A program made the translations under genes and the position numbers. A stretch of DNA of 64,000 bases, taken from positions 1,808,788 to 1,872,787 of the forward strand of contig CATOSP010000002.1 in assembly GCA_951812625.1 (NCBI GenBank), given 5' to 3'. The notes below the pieces were generated by a model. The model did no database searches and was not told the DNA's origin. It saw nothing but the letters and a program-made list of their open reading frames with translations. Within the stretch, counting starts at the first letter, position 1, and the number at the start of each line of letters is the position of its first letter. The DNA comes from an uncultured Dehalococcoidia bacterium (GTDB lineage Bacteria > Chloroflexota > Dehalococcoidia > Lucifugimonadales > UBA3495). Shown here piece by piece: positions 9,380 to 18,530 of the stretch.

Positions 9380-10218
9380 GCCGAGTCTGCCAACTTGTCC
9401 GAAGCCATCGCCTCCGCGACCTTGTCGTCCAGACACAGCCCACGAAACCGTTCGTATTCGCCCGCCGCCTGCCCTGGGCCCTGCGCCATCAATGCCTCCA
9501 AAGACACTCGCCCATCAGCCACCGCCCCGAGTGTCTCGAACAACAGGTAAGGCTCTTGGCTATATTGCACCCGCCGTATACACCTAAACAGCGGGGAGTC
9601 CTCTCCGTTCATTTCCTTGACACGCGCAACGCCCTGATCTACTAGGTTCGACCAGTGGGGGGCAAATTCCTGTGTGCTGAGCGAGACTGTGCAATAGGAG
9701 ACAACTGGCCCGCGGTCCAGGGCCTCAGTGGCCAGATGAATCATCGTCCCGGTACGCACCGCCCTCGACTCAATCAACTCCCAGACAACCTGCTGCCACG
9801 TGCCGACAGGGCCATTTGGCAGTGCCGGGTGCAAGTTCAGGAACGGGTACTGACGGCACATCTCGCCGCCAAGAATCAACATGTACCCCGCCAGCACGCA
9901 GACGTCCGGTCGGAAGCTAGCCAGCCGGTCTGCCACCAACCGATCAAATTCCGCTCGCAAACTTGAGAATGTTTCTCCTCTGGCACGTCGAAACCTAGCG
10001 GATGATAGCGTTTCCAAAGGTAGGCCATAACCATTTACCAAGGCCAGAAATTCGTCAGATCCCTCCGCTTCGCCCTCTTCCCGATTGCTGAACACGAACT
10101 GAATTCTGGCATCAATCTCTCGCCGGGCCAGCCGCTCTTGGACGAAGGAGAGTAGCCCTCGGGAGCCCGGACCTCTGCCAGTGGAAAACCACCCGATGTT
10201 TAACGTGCTCAACCCCAT
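9376..10218 (-). CDS. PurN-like formyltransferase
   Basis: The fold and motifs are those of 10-formyltetrahydrofolate-dependent formyltransferases. The N terminus STLNIGWFSTGRGPGSRGLL resembles PurN. The catalytic Asn and His lie in NLHPALPNGP, and the Asp in TEALDRGPVV. The family forms FGAR from GAR in purine synthesis, or formylates other amines. The 280-residue form from ATG 10218 is preferred because the family starts right before this strand; longer starts would run into xseB. The C-terminal 80 residues are longer than in PurN. It is last in the dprA-to-xseB operon, 103 bp after xseB. Substrate is uncertain. Confidence 0.75.
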   Translation of the reverse strand: MGLSTLNIGWFSTGRGPGSRGLLSFVQERLARREIDARIQFVFSNREEGEAEGSDEFLALVNGYGLPLETLSSARFRRARGETFSSLRAEFDRLVADRLASFRPDVCVLAGYMLILGGEMCRQYPFLNLHPALPNGPVGTWQQVVWELIESRAVRTGTMIHLATEALDRGPVVSYCTVSLSTQEFAPHWSNLVDQGVARVKEMNGEDSPLFRCIRRVQYSQEPYLLFETLGAVADGRVSLEALMAQGPGQAAGEYERFRGLCLDDKVAEAMASDKLADSA

Positions 10219-10321
10219 CTTCAGGCCATAGCAAAGTGGGTATTCATACGCAACAAAATCAAGGAGTCTTGCAACGGCTGATGGACGATCGGAGTTCAGG
10301 ATACCCCAGAACTGACCGGCT

Positions 10322-10609
10322 TCAGAAGGGGAGGCCGTCCCCATCAACGTCCGACCCGTCATCCATCTCTGGAACGGAATCGTCGGTTACCCAATCATTG
10401 ATATTAGAGACGCGCAACTCCGCATCATCGAGAAGCCGGTTGCACAGGTGGACTAGTTGCATACCTTCTTCGTACCGCGCGACGGCATCTGATAGGCTGA
10501 CTCCACCATCTTCCAGGAACACTGCCACCTCACTGAGACGGCGGTACGCCTCCTCAAAGGAAAGGGCTTCGAGATCGGGATATCCTGAAGGGTCACCCGG
10601 GTCAGTCAT
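10322..10609 (-). CDS. xseB: Exodeoxyribonuclease VII small subunit
   Basis: XseB forms the small-subunit partner of XseA in exonuclease VII, which degrades single-stranded DNA. The 95-residue protein has the short two-helix pattern of the family: LSFEEAYRRLSEVAVFLEDG, then SLSDAVARYEEGMQLV and CNRLLDDAELRV. The ATG at 10609 has GAGAGG 4 nt upstream. It starts 16 bp after xseA stops. The acidic C terminus (SVPEMDDGSDVDGDG) is variable in the family. Confidence 0.9.
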   Translation of the reverse strand: MTDPGDPSGYPDLEALSFEEAYRRLSEVAVFLEDGGVSLSDAVARYEEGMQLVHLCNRLLDDAELRVSNINDWVTDDSVPEMDDGSDVDGDGLPF

Positions 10610-10625
10610 AGTACCTCTCTCGGTT

Positions 10626-11894
10626 TCAAAACAGTCGTCCCATTGCAGGTGCTTCCTTTCTCGCCTTCCGCTTTCTTGGGGGCGACTGTGGAGTGCTGAT
10701 CTGGTTGGCCGTTGGGTCAGTACCGGCAATTGCAGGAATAACGCCATCTGCAACGGTTATAGACAAGGCATCCCCGTTAGCCACATGGGTGGTTGCGCTG
10801 ACCACTCGGCCACTTTCATGGTGCTGAACCACTGCGAACCCTCGTCGCAGGGTGGCCTGTGGGTCGAGCGCTCGAAGACTGTCGGCACGGTTATCAACCG
10901 ACATCCGTGTAACGTTCAGCCAATTGGTCAACGCCATCCTGGACATGCGGGCCAGATCATCAACTCTGCGCCGTAGGGAGGTTATATCTGGCAGAGACCT
11001 TTCCAACCCGCGATATGAGCTTTGTACGTCGCCACGGCTGGCACAGACTTGCCGCAATGCGGAGCGGTAAAACCGCTCGCGCACCGACGCAAGCTCATGG
11101 CGTAGCTCGGCCTGGTCAGGAGTCACCAACTCCGCCGCTACTGATGGAGTCGCGGCCCGGACGTCGGCCACATCGTCCACAACGGTGTTGTCAGTCTCGT
11201 GTCCAACGGCGCTAACCACGGGAACGCGGCTGGCGTAGATGGCCCGGGCTACTGATTCCTCATTAAACGGCCACAAGTCTTCAAGGGACCCGCCGCCTCT
11301 GGCAACGATTATTACATCGGACCGCCAGTCCTCGTTCAGTCGTTCGATGGCGCTCACGATTTCACCCGCGGCAAGGTCGCCCTGCACCGAGGAGGGAGCG
11401 AGTAGCAATTCAGCTAGGGGGTAGCGCTGTCGTACGACGTTCTGGATGTCATGAAACACAGCCCCGGACGGCGAGGTTACGACTCCGATGACTTTGGGAT
11501 ACCGGGGGAGTGCCCGCTTGCGGCTCTGGTCGAACAGGCCGTCGGCCTTCAACCGCTGACGCAACCGCTCCAATTCGAGGGCCAATTCGCCTACGCCGGC
11601 AGCCATGGCCATTTCAACCATAAACTCGGTCGTGCCTCTCGGCTCGTAGAAAGTGATGTTTCCTTCGGCCAGAACGGCATCTCCGTTTCGCAAGAGATCT
11701 GCACCCGGTTTTCCCCGGAACATCACGCAGTTGAGGACACTCTGGTCATCCTTCAGGGTGAAGTAGGAGTGGCCCGCTCCGGAAACCCGGAGGTTCGACA
11801 CCTCAGCTTCCACCAACAAGTCTGAGAGCAGTGGGTCATTTTCCAGCGCCTGCTTGAGGTGGGCAGTTACTTGGCTGACTGTGCGTATGGCCAT
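10626..11894 (-). CDS. xseA: Exodeoxyribonuclease VII large subunit
   Basis: The catalytic subunit of exonuclease VII, 422 residues. It has an N-terminal OB fold (SDLLVEAEVSNLRVSGAGHSYFTLKD), then the catalytic domain with PKVIGVVTSPSGAVFHDI, DVIIVARGGGSLEDLWPFNEE and the conserved SAVGHETD. A helical region and a C-terminal barrel with RGFAVVQHHESGRVV complete it. The ATG 4 bp after the efp stop is preferred over an upstream start inside efp. The tail is basic (PPRKRKARK). Confidence 0.96.
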   Translation of the reverse strand: MAIRTVSQVTAHLKQALENDPLLSDLLVEAEVSNLRVSGAGHSYFTLKDDQSVLNCVMFRGKPGADLLRNGDAVLAEGNITFYEPRGTTEFMVEMAMAAGVGELALELERLRQRLKADGLFDQSRKRALPRYPKVIGVVTSPSGAVFHDIQNVVRQRYPLAELLLAPSSVQGDLAAGEIVSAIERLNEDWRSDVIIVARGGGSLEDLWPFNEESVARAIYASRVPVVSAVGHETDNTVVDDVADVRAATPSVAAELVTPDQAELRHELASVRERFYRSALRQVCASRGDVQSSYRGLERSLPDITSLRRRVDDLARMSRMALTNWLNVTRMSVDNRADSLRALDPQATLRRGFAVVQHHESGRVVSATTHVANGDALSITVADGVIPAIAGTDPTANQISTPQSPPRKRKARKEAPAMGRLF

Positions 11895-11898
11895 GAGT

Positions 11899-12465
11899 TT
11901 AGGCCACTCGCTCCGTATAGGCCCCACTCCGAGTGTCCACCCTGACTATGGTGCCGGGTGTAATGAACATAGGGACATTGACGCGCAGGCCAGTCTCCAG
12001 TGTGGCTGGCTTTGTCCCGCCCTGAGCAGTATCCCCTCGGAAGGCGGGTGGCGTATCAGTAACCTCCAGTTCCACATGGGTAGGCAGGTTGATACTGATG
12101 ACCGAGCCTTTGTAAAAAATCACCTCCACTATCATCTGCTCTTTGAGGTAGTTCAAGGCATTTCCAAGGAGGTCCTTGCCGAGTTCGTGTTGGTCAAAGC
12201 TCTCCTGGTCGAGGAAGTAGTAGTATTGGCCGTCCGTATAAAGGAACTGGGCTTCCCGATTATCGATGTCCGCCACGGCGAACGCGGTGTCATAACGCTG
12301 GAAAGTGCGCTCCACCACGGTTCCGTTGATGAGGTTCCTCATCTTGATTCGGGTTACCGGCGCCCGTTGCTGCATCTTGTGACGTTCGTAGTCCATGATC
12401 TGCCAGGGTTGGGCATCCAGTTCGATTACCATGCCTCGACTCAGATCGCTGAAGTTTATGCTCAT
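11899..12465 (-). CDS. efp: Translation elongation factor P
   Basis: EF-P relieves ribosome stalling at polyproline. All three domains are present in 188 residues; domain III ends with the hallmark VDTRSGAYTERV, and domain II has VELEVTDTPPAFRGDT. The loop in domain I that normally presents a modified Lys or Arg 34 (PGKG in E. coli) reads KMQQRAPV at residues 30-37. The aligned tip is therefore Gln33, with Arg34 next to it. No modification gene is visible in the window. It lies between pepP (43 bp) and xseA (4 bp). Confidence 0.95.
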   Translation of the reverse strand: MSINFSDLSRGMVIELDAQPWQIMDYERHKMQQRAPVTRIKMRNLINGTVVERTFQRYDTAFAVADIDNREAQFLYTDGQYYYFLDQESFDQHELGKDLLGNALNYLKEQMIVEVIFYKGSVISINLPTHVELEVTDTPPAFRGDTAQGGTKPATLETGLRVNVPMFITPGTIVRVDTRSGAYTERVA

Positions 12466-12508
12466 CCCAATCCATCTCCAAGACGGGTCGATTCCGTCAG
12501 TCTCCGGT

Positions 12509-13563
12509 TCACTTCGAAGCCTCGCCCAGCGGAACGGCGCCAGCTTCAGTCATCACTGCGACATCGTCCATCACCACGACGTCTTCAATCTGCACCCCGC
12601 CCCAACCGCCGATACAAATCCCCGGCTCAACCATGTACACCATCCCAGGTTTTCAGAACGTCATCGGATCCAGGACTCACGCGGGGCTTTTCATGGACTG
12701 CCAAACCAACGCCATGGCCCAGACTGTGGGGATAATGCTCCCGGTAGCCCGCGCCGGATATCATGTCCCGTGCCAGTCCTTCGCACCCCTCCCCCGCCAT
12801 ACCCACACTCGCCGTTGCGATCGTGGCAAGCTGTGCTCCGAGCACAAGGTCATCGACCTTCCGGAGCATTTCACCAGGTTCGCCAAGCACTGTAGTCCGA
12901 GTGATGTCCGAGCAATACCCACCAACGCACGCCCCCACGTCGATCATTGTAGGTTCACTCACCCTGGACGGTAGGTCCGTGGGCTCGTGGTGGGCAATCA
13001 CAGCATTCGATCCCGAGGCCACTATAGTCCCAAAGTCAATGCTGGCGGCACCGAGCTGACACATCACGGTCTCCATCCGGAAAGCGGTGTCTCGCTCCCT
13101 CATACCTTCGGTTATGGTGGCGCACACAGCCTCAATAGCGGCATCTGAGGCGTCGATCGCCTTTTGCAGCAGAGGAACATTTCTCTGCGTCCTTCAAGGT
13201 ACGTTGTTCTGAGCCCGTGTCGTCAGCGGGAACGAGGCAAAGAGACTGGTCTTCCCCGAGCCACTCGATCAAGGACTGATAGGTGGCCACCAGCATGTGG
13301 CTACTCTCGAAGCCTCGTCGCCTCATGCTGTTCTGAATCAAACGATCTAGGAGCCAGCCCCGGCCACGCTCGACTGTGAGGACTTCGCAGTCGGTAGACT
13401 CCCGCACCGCTTGCTCGGAGTAGTGGCCATCGGTGGCCAGCGATGCCTGGTCTGTAGTCAGGAGAGGAAACCCCGCGGAGCCAGTGAACTCTGACAGGTA
13501 CCGCCGGTTCTGTGACGTGGAAATGAGAAGAGCGTCCATCACCCCTTCCAGACGCGCCGTCAT
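12509..13563 (-). pseudogene. pepP: Xaa-Pro aminopeptidase (M24), interrupted by two single-base frameshifts
   Basis: Three successive frames together give one M24 peptidase of about 350 residues. The creatinase-like N domain (13563 to about 13185) ends in RTLKDAE. One extra A in the AAA at 13180-13182 (TTT on the plus strand) must be skipped to read on into LLQKAIDASDAAIEAV. The catalytic domain carries the metal ligands in MIDVGACVGGYCSDITRT and HSLGHGVG. A second extra A in AAAA at 12650-12653 blocks the expected LKPGMVYMVEPGI. Beyond it the last ligands (VEPGI, VQIEDVVV) and a natural end are intact. Its ATG overlaps the aroQ stop. This is either a recently lost gene or two homopolymer sequencing errors; I cannot tell which. 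Confidence 0.85.
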
Positions 13564-14009
13564 GCCGCTGCTTCCTCGCCGATAATCGCTGTCAGAATCT
13601 CTAGCGCCGCAGTATAGCTCCTGTAACCGAAGCCCGCAATCTGGCCGCGGGCAATGTCGGTAATGACCGAGTGTCTGCGCCAGTCTTCTCGGGCGTAGGG
13701 GTTTCCCAGATGTACTTCGACCACAGGCACTCCGGAATCTATGAGACCATCCTTAAGCGAGTACCCGTAGTGGGTGAGCGCACCAGGATTGATGATGATT
13801 CCGTCTATCAGTCCCCAGTTCTCCTGGATGATATCGATAAGCTCACCCTCCAGGTTCGACTGGAAAAAATCAACCTCCACGCCCAATCTTGCGGCGGCAT
13901 TTGCAACCTCTTGGTTGACCTCGTCTAGGGTCTTGGAGCCATAGATGCCAGGATTGCGCCGCCCCAGGATGTTAATGTTGGGGCCATTCAAGACAAGGAA
14001 CCTAGCCAT
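13560..14009 (-). CDS. aroQ: Type II 3-dehydroquinate dehydratase
   Basis: AroQ dehydrates 3-dehydroquinate to 3-dehydroshikimate in the shikimate pathway. The 149-residue length and flavodoxin-like motifs fit type II enzymes. NGPNINILGRRNPGIYG holds the catalytic loop Arg and Tyr. INPGALTHYGYSLKDGL and VEVHLGNPYARE carry the catalytic His and substrate contacts. The ATG at 14009 lies inside the xerC end (8-bp overlap), and its stop overlaps the pepP start as ATGA, so translation is probably coupled. Confidence 0.96.
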   Translation of the reverse strand: MARFLVLNGPNINILGRRNPGIYGSKTLDEVNQEVANAAARLGVEVDFFQSNLEGELIDIIQENWGLIDGIIINPGALTHYGYSLKDGLIDSGVPVVEVHLGNPYAREDWRRHSVITDIARGQIAGFGYRSYTAALEILTAIIGEEAAA

Positions 14010-15051
14010 GCTCGCCTTCCGAATCAGGTGCGGACTCATCATCTCCATCGTCTGCCCGCGCGCGGGACCCAGCCACTGAACGGGGATGATGGCTGAGATA
14101 CGAAGCTAGGGCTTCCTGCTTGGTCACGTGAGTATAAATCTGGGTGGTGGTGGGGCTGGAGTGGCCAAGAAGTTCTTGGATCACCCGGAGGTCGGCCCCA
14201 CCCTCCAGCATGTGGGTGGCGAAAGTATGTCTCAATGTATGGGGGTGTACGTCTTCCCTGGCCCCGGCCTGTATGGCGTAACCCTTCACCAATTTTTCCA
14301 GGCTGCGCCGAGACAATCGACCACCATACCGGTTCAGGAACAGGCCCTGCTCAGGCCCAGAAACCAGTTGGGGCCGCGTCTCCTCCAAGTAGCGTTGCAG
14401 GGCTTCTGCCGCATGCTGGCCGAACACTACCATCCGTTCCTTCGATCCCTTGCCGCGAACCCTGATTTCCCGACGGTCCATATTAACGTGCTCAAGATCA
14501 ATGCTTTGAATCTCAGCAAGCCTCACGCCACATCCATAGAGCACTTCAAGTATCGCCCGATCTCGGACGCCCATAAGCGTGGATTCGTCGGGCACGTCCA
14601 AGATCCGAGTTGTTTCAACCTGTCCCAAGAACGGAGGGAGAGGCTTGTCCAGCTTGACCGAAAAACTGCGGCCCGACGGGACAGGACTCGACTTGAACAT
14701 CCCTTCCTGCACCAGGAACCGGTAGAATGAGCGGAGCGCCGCCAGCTTCCGGGCTATGCTCACTCTTGCATATCCTTCCCCGTTTTCCCGCGCCTCCGTG
14801 GCCAGCCAGGCTAGGTAGCCGCGGAGCATCTGCCGGTCCATTCCTTCCAGCGTCAGGTCGCGCAGTCGGAGAAACTCGCGAAATGTACCCAAGTCATCTA
14901 GGTAGATCCGAACAGTGTTCTCCGCCAGTCTGCGTTGGCCACGGAGGTAGGCAGGGAACCTCTCTAACAGAGAGTCCAATCGAACCAACTCCGGCGAGTC
15001 CTGCAGTTCCAACTCTACCGCGGGGACACCGTCTACAGCCGTGTCAGCCAC
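14002..15051 (-). CDS. xerC: Tyrosine recombinase XerC/XerD type
   Basis: A 349-residue tyrosine recombinase, probably for chromosome dimer resolution. It has an N-terminal SAM-like DNA-binding domain (TVRIYLDDLGTFREFL) and a catalytic domain. The full active site is visible: Arg in YGCGVRLAEI, Lys in GKGSKER, His and Arg in HPHTLRHTFATH, His in LLGHSSP, and the nucleophile Tyr in TTQIYTHV. Both ends overlap neighbours (topA, aroQ) by a few bases. No att-like site or phage gene is nearby, which favours a housekeeping Xer rather than an integrase. XerC and XerD cannot be told apart here. Confidence 0.9.
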   Translation of the reverse strand: MADTAVDGVPAVELELQDSPELVRLDSLLERFPAYLRGQRRLAENTVRIYLDDLGTFREFLRLRDLTLEGMDRQMLRGYLAWLATEARENGEGYARVSIARKLAALRSFYRFLVQEGMFKSSPVPSGRSFSVKLDKPLPPFLGQVETTRILDVPDESTLMGVRDRAILEVLYGCGVRLAEIQSIDLEHVNMDRREIRVRGKGSKERMVVFGQHAAEALQRYLEETRPQLVSGPEQGLFLNRYGGRLSRRSLEKLVKGYAIQAGAREDVHPHTLRHTFATHMLEGGADLRVIQELLGHSSPTTTQIYTHVTKQEALASYLSHHPRSVAGSRARADDGDDESAPDSEGEHG

Positions 15052-17284
15052 CGACGGGCACCTGCTCCTGGGCTTGTTCCGCGACCGGTTCGCTCCAGTC
15101 GCAGTTGGTACACGCTGCCAGGCTACGGCTGCGCTGTACCATTAGACCGCTGCACTCCGGGCAGGGGGTGGGAATAGGGCGCTGGTTGACTAAGAAGTCG
15201 CACTCAGGATATCGGGAGCACCCATAAAAGGGTCGCCTTCCTCCTCGGGCTCGTCTCTCCACAAGGTCCCCACCACACCTGGGGCAGTTGACTCCAGTAC
15301 GGTTCAGGATCGGCTTGGTGTTGCGGCAGTCGGGAAAGCCTGTGCAAGCCATGAACCGCCCGAATTTTCCGGTTTTGATGACCATTGGAAGCCCGCAGTC
15401 ATCACAAACTTCGTCCGTCTCCTCTTCGATCTTGGTCCGAGGCATGGTCTCCTCGGCCTTTTCCAACGCCTTCTGGAACGGATGGTAAAACTCGTCTAGC
15501 ATCGGCACCCATTCCCGTTCGCCCCGGGACACCTCGTCCAGTTCTTCCTCCATCTTGGCGGTGAAGTCCAGATCCATCACATCGGTGAAGAATTGGAGCA
15601 GCAACTCGGTCACCGTCGCCCCGAGGACGGTTGGCACAAGCCGGTTCTGCTCCTTGGCGACGTAGTGTCGGTCGAGCAGCGTCCCTACTGTGGGGGCGTA
15701 GGTGCTGGGTCGGCCGATACCTTTCTCCTCCATCGCCTTGATTAGCGTCGCCTCTGTGAACCGTGGCGGCGGCTTCGTGAAGTGCTGGAGGGCCTCCAAC
15801 TTCTCGCAGGCGAGTGTCTCTTCCTCGGCCAGCGCGGGCAAGGCTTGGGTCGAGTCATCGTCGGTATCGTCCTGGCTCTCCATGTACACGGCTCGAAATC
15901 CGGGAAACACAAGCACTGAACCGGTCGACCGGAAGATGTACACCTTGCCAGAAGACTGACAGATCGAGTCAATGTCTACGGTAGTGGCCTCAGACCGGGC
16001 GTCCGCCATCTGGCTGGCCACCATCCGTTCCCATATCAGCCGGTATACCCTAAGCTGGGTCTGGCTCAGGTATTGCTTCAATGAGTCCGGTGTACGCATG
16101 GTGGATGTGGGCCGGATAGCCTCGTGGGCCTCCTGTGCCGCCTTGGTGCGGGTCGAAAATGTCCGGGGTTTGTCCGGTATGTATGCCTTCCCGTACTTCC
16201 CAGATATGTACTCCCGGGTCTCCTGTACGGCCGACGACGCTACCTGCACCGAATCGGTACGCATGTAGGTGACCAGCCCCACGGAGTCCCCGCTCCCTAT
16301 TGGCAGACCTTCGTATAGCTCCTGGGCCACCATCATGGTTCTCCGGGGTGTAAGCCTCAACTTGCGTCCCGCTTCCTGTTGGAGTGTGCTGGTGGTGAAC
16401 GGCGCGGCGGGGCGCTGTCGCACCTGACGCTTGCGCACATCGGCCACCGCGTAGGAGGCATCCTTCAGTTCAGCCTCGTAGCCCCGGGCCTCGTCTTCAT
16501 TGGCGATGTTGAGTCGTTTGCGACTGTCCTTCTCCGAGTGCAATACGCCGGTGAACACATGGTTCCTGTCCACCGGGTCCCCTTCCTTGTGGAGTTGCGC
16601 CTCCAGTGTCCACGACTCCACTGGCACGAAGGCTTCGATCTCCCTTTCCCGGTCCACTACCATTCGCAGTGCCACGGATTGGACACGTCCCGCGGACAAG
16701 CCCCGTTGGACTCGCCGCCAAAGCAGCGGGCTGATCTGGTAGCCGACCAGCCGGTCGACGATACGGCGGGCTTGCTGGGCATTCACCAACTGCATATCGA
16801 TTTCCCGAGGGTGTTCAAACGCCTCTTCGACCGCCTGCTTGGTGATTTCGTGGAACACGACTCGCTTCGGAGGGTCGGGCCGCTGGTCCCACTGCGCCGC
16901 CTGCTGGAGATGCCAAGAAATGGCCTCGCCCTCCCGGTCTGGGTCGGTGGCCAGGTAGATGCTTGACGCCCGGTCTCCCGCCTGCTTGAGATCCTTCAAG
17001 ATCGACCTCTTGTCGCGCATGATTACGTAAGAGGGCTCAAAGTCGTTCTCTACTTCAACGCCGATCTTGCTCTTGGGCAGGTCCCGCACGTGGCCTTGGG
17101 AGGCGGCCACGACATACTTGTTTCCCAGGATTTGCCCCACTGTACGAGCCTTGGCAGGGGATTCCACAACCACCAACTGCTTCCCTGAGCCCCGGCTTTT
17201 CTTGGACCGGGGCGTGGCGTTCCTTGACCTCGCGGTGGTGGACTTTGACTTGGCTGTGGATTTCGGTTTAGTTTTAGCTACCAT
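15044..17284 (-). CDS. topA: DNA topoisomerase I
   Basis: A type IA topoisomerase that relaxes negative supercoils. A basic Ser/Thr/Lys-rich N-terminal stretch of about 45 residues precedes the Toprim domain (LVVVESPAKA, later ATDPDREGEAI). The active-site Tyr lies in LVTYMRTDS, and EKGIGRPSTYAP is conserved. Three C-terminal zinc ribbons follow (CDDCG, CPRCGG with CSRYPEC, CPECSG with CTNC). The ATG at 17284 overlaps the end of dprA (TTATGGTAG); an upstream start is less likely. It is 746 residues long. Confidence 0.97.
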   Translation of the reverse strand: MVAKTKPKSTAKSKSTTARSRNATPRSKKSRGSGKQLVVVESPAKARTVGQILGNKYVVAASQGHVRDLPKSKIGVEVENDFEPSYVIMRDKRSILKDLKQAGDRASSIYLATDPDREGEAISWHLQQAAQWDQRPDPPKRVVFHEITKQAVEEAFEHPREIDMQLVNAQQARRIVDRLVGYQISPLLWRRVQRGLSAGRVQSVALRMVVDREREIEAFVPVESWTLEAQLHKEGDPVDRNHVFTGVLHSEKDSRKRLNIANEDEARGYEAELKDASYAVADVRKRQVRQRPAAPFTTSTLQQEAGRKLRLTPRRTMMVAQELYEGLPIGSGDSVGLVTYMRTDSVQVASSAVQETREYISGKYGKAYIPDKPRTFSTRTKAAQEAHEAIRPTSTMRTPDSLKQYLSQTQLRVYRLIWERMVASQMADARSEATTVDIDSICQSSGKVYIFRSTGSVLVFPGFRAVYMESQDDTDDDSTQALPALAEEETLACEKLEALQHFTKPPPRFTEATLIKAMEEKGIGRPSTYAPTVGTLLDRHYVAKEQNRLVPTVLGATVTELLLQFFTDVMDLDFTAKMEEELDEVSRGEREWVPMLDEFYHPFQKALEKAEETMPRTKIEEETDEVCDDCGLPMVIKTGKFGRFMACTGFPDCRNTKPILNRTGVNCPRCGGDLVERRARGGRRPFYGCSRYPECDFLVNQRPIPTPCPECSGLMVQRSRSLAACTNCDWSEPVAEQAQEQVPVGG

Positions 17285-18402
17285 AAGACTGCCGCTGCCT
17301 CGCTCACCCGAACGTAATGCATACAACCTACTTGACGCACCATCCCCATGAGTTCCAGCATGGTGAGCATACTGCTCACCTCTGCTATGGGAATTCCGGC
17401 GCTCCTCCTAAGATCGTCTATGTGTACCGGCTCGTCGTTTAGGAAATCCAGCAGTCGCCCTCCCTGATCTTCCGGTATTAGTTCCGCTGTCGTCGCGGAT
17501 GTAGGCAATGGCATCTCAATCTGCTTGGTCACTGTAGTAAGGTTGAGTTCCTCCAGAATGTCATCCACGTGGGAAACCAGCTTCGCTCCTTCCTGGATCA
17601 GCCGATTAGTGAGTCGGCTGTTTGGCGACAATATGCTGCCAGGAACGCAAAAGACCTCCCGGTCCTGTTCTAGGGCGTGATATACCGTCCACCGAGAACC
17701 ACTGCCCTCCCCGGCCTCAACCACTAGAGTGCCTAGGCTTATTCCACTGATCAACCGATTGCGTCTGGGAAAAGCTCTAGGATCTGGTTTGACCCCCAGT
17801 GGATGTTCGCTGAACAACGCACCGTTCTCCTGGGCCAGACGGGCCAGATTGGCGTGTTCCTTTGGATAAATGGTGTCCAGGCCACTGGCCAATACAGCTA
17901 TGGTGCGACCCCCGGATTCCAGAGCGGTACGGTGGGCAATACCATCAATGCCCCTCGCTAGTCCGCTGACCACGGTAAGCCCATGTTGGGACAGTTCTTT
18001 GGTCAGCGCCGCCGCCGCCTCGCGCCCATACGACGTGGGGCTTCGGGTCCCCACCACGGCAACAGCCCTATCGTCGTAGGGGATTATTTCCCCCTTAACG
18101 TACACGACTGGCGGCGGGTCGGAGATCTCCTTCAACCGCCCTGGGTAGCTCGGGGCGTGCCAGGTCAACGGTATCACGTTTGCGCGTTCCAAGCGTTCCA
18201 TCTCCGAGTCAGGAGAGGTCCGGCTCCGCACCATCTCGAAATCCCTCGCCACCCTTTCGTCCATCCCCGCGCGTTTAAGAGCACCAGGGCCAGCGTTCCA
18301 AGCGTGCTCCAAGTTGCCGAAGTAAGACTCCAGCTTCCGGAACCTAACTGGACCCAGACGCGGCACCCTGTTCAAAGCTACCCAGAATTTAACGTCCCTC
18401 AT
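17278..18402 (-). CDS. dprA: DNA processing protein DprA
   Basis: DprA loads RecA on incoming single-stranded DNA during transformation. The Rossmann-like core has AVAVVGTRSPTSYGREAA, VVSGLARGIDGIAHRTAL, GRTIAVLASGLDTIYP, FPRRNRLISGIS and VPGSILSPNSRLTNRLI. An N-terminal helical domain and a C-terminal winged-helix domain (HIDDLRRSAGIPIAEVSSML) complete the 374 residues. The usual SGSLITA segment reads GSGSRWTVYHAL. It is the first gene of the nine-gene minus-strand operon. Its ATG sits where transcription should begin, so the message may be leaderless. Confidence 0.95.
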   Translation of the reverse strand: MRDVKFWVALNRVPRLGPVRFRKLESYFGNLEHAWNAGPGALKRAGMDERVARDFEMVRSRTSPDSEMERLERANVIPLTWHAPSYPGRLKEISDPPPVVYVKGEIIPYDDRAVAVVGTRSPTSYGREAAAALTKELSQHGLTVVSGLARGIDGIAHRTALESGGRTIAVLASGLDTIYPKEHANLARLAQENGALFSEHPLGVKPDPRAFPRRNRLISGISLGTLVVEAGEGSGSRWTVYHALEQDREVFCVPGSILSPNSRLTNRLIQEGAKLVSHVDDILEELNLTTVTKQIEMPLPTSATTAELIPEDQGGRLLDFLNDEPVHIDDLRRSAGIPIAEVSSMLTMLELMGMVRQVGCMHYVRVSEAAAVLW

Positions 18403-18408
18403 AGGGCG

Positions 18409-18438
18409 ATTCTAGCATACCCGCAAAAGCCGAAACAA
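18409..18438 (-). promoter_or_regulatory. Candidate promoter of the dprA-topA-xerC operon
   Basis: On the minus strand TTGTTT (18438-18433), an 18-bp spacer and TAGAAT (18414-18409). Transcription would begin at about 18402, the A of the dprA ATG, and no ribosome-binding site is visible. The IS copy begins 16 bp upstream of the -35. Confidence 0.45.
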
Positions 18439-18453
18439 TGACGCCCTGACATG

Positions 18454-18473
18454 GGTATTCCAAACGTGTGTTG
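18454..18473 (+). repeat. Left terminal inverted repeat of the IS1-family element
   Basis: Begins GGTATTCC and ends ACGTGTGTTG. It differs from the right repeat only at positions 6 and 9. The target duplication CTGACATG lies immediately outside at 18446-18453. Confidence 0.92.
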
Positions 18474-18530
18474 GCATAGTGCTTAGAATAGTGGTCTGTA
18501 GTGAACGATGTGGTGTTGTGAGGTGTCGTG

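Noticed and set aside
12509..13563. Programmed frameshifting in pepP
   Set aside because: Two separate shifts would be needed, at runs of only three and four A, without a downstream pseudoknot or upstream Shine-Dalgarno-like stimulator. Indels explain it better.
14002..15051. Phage or island integrase
   Set aside because: Although it is a tyrosine recombinase, it overlaps topA and aroQ in a housekeeping operon, with no att site or tRNA nearby.
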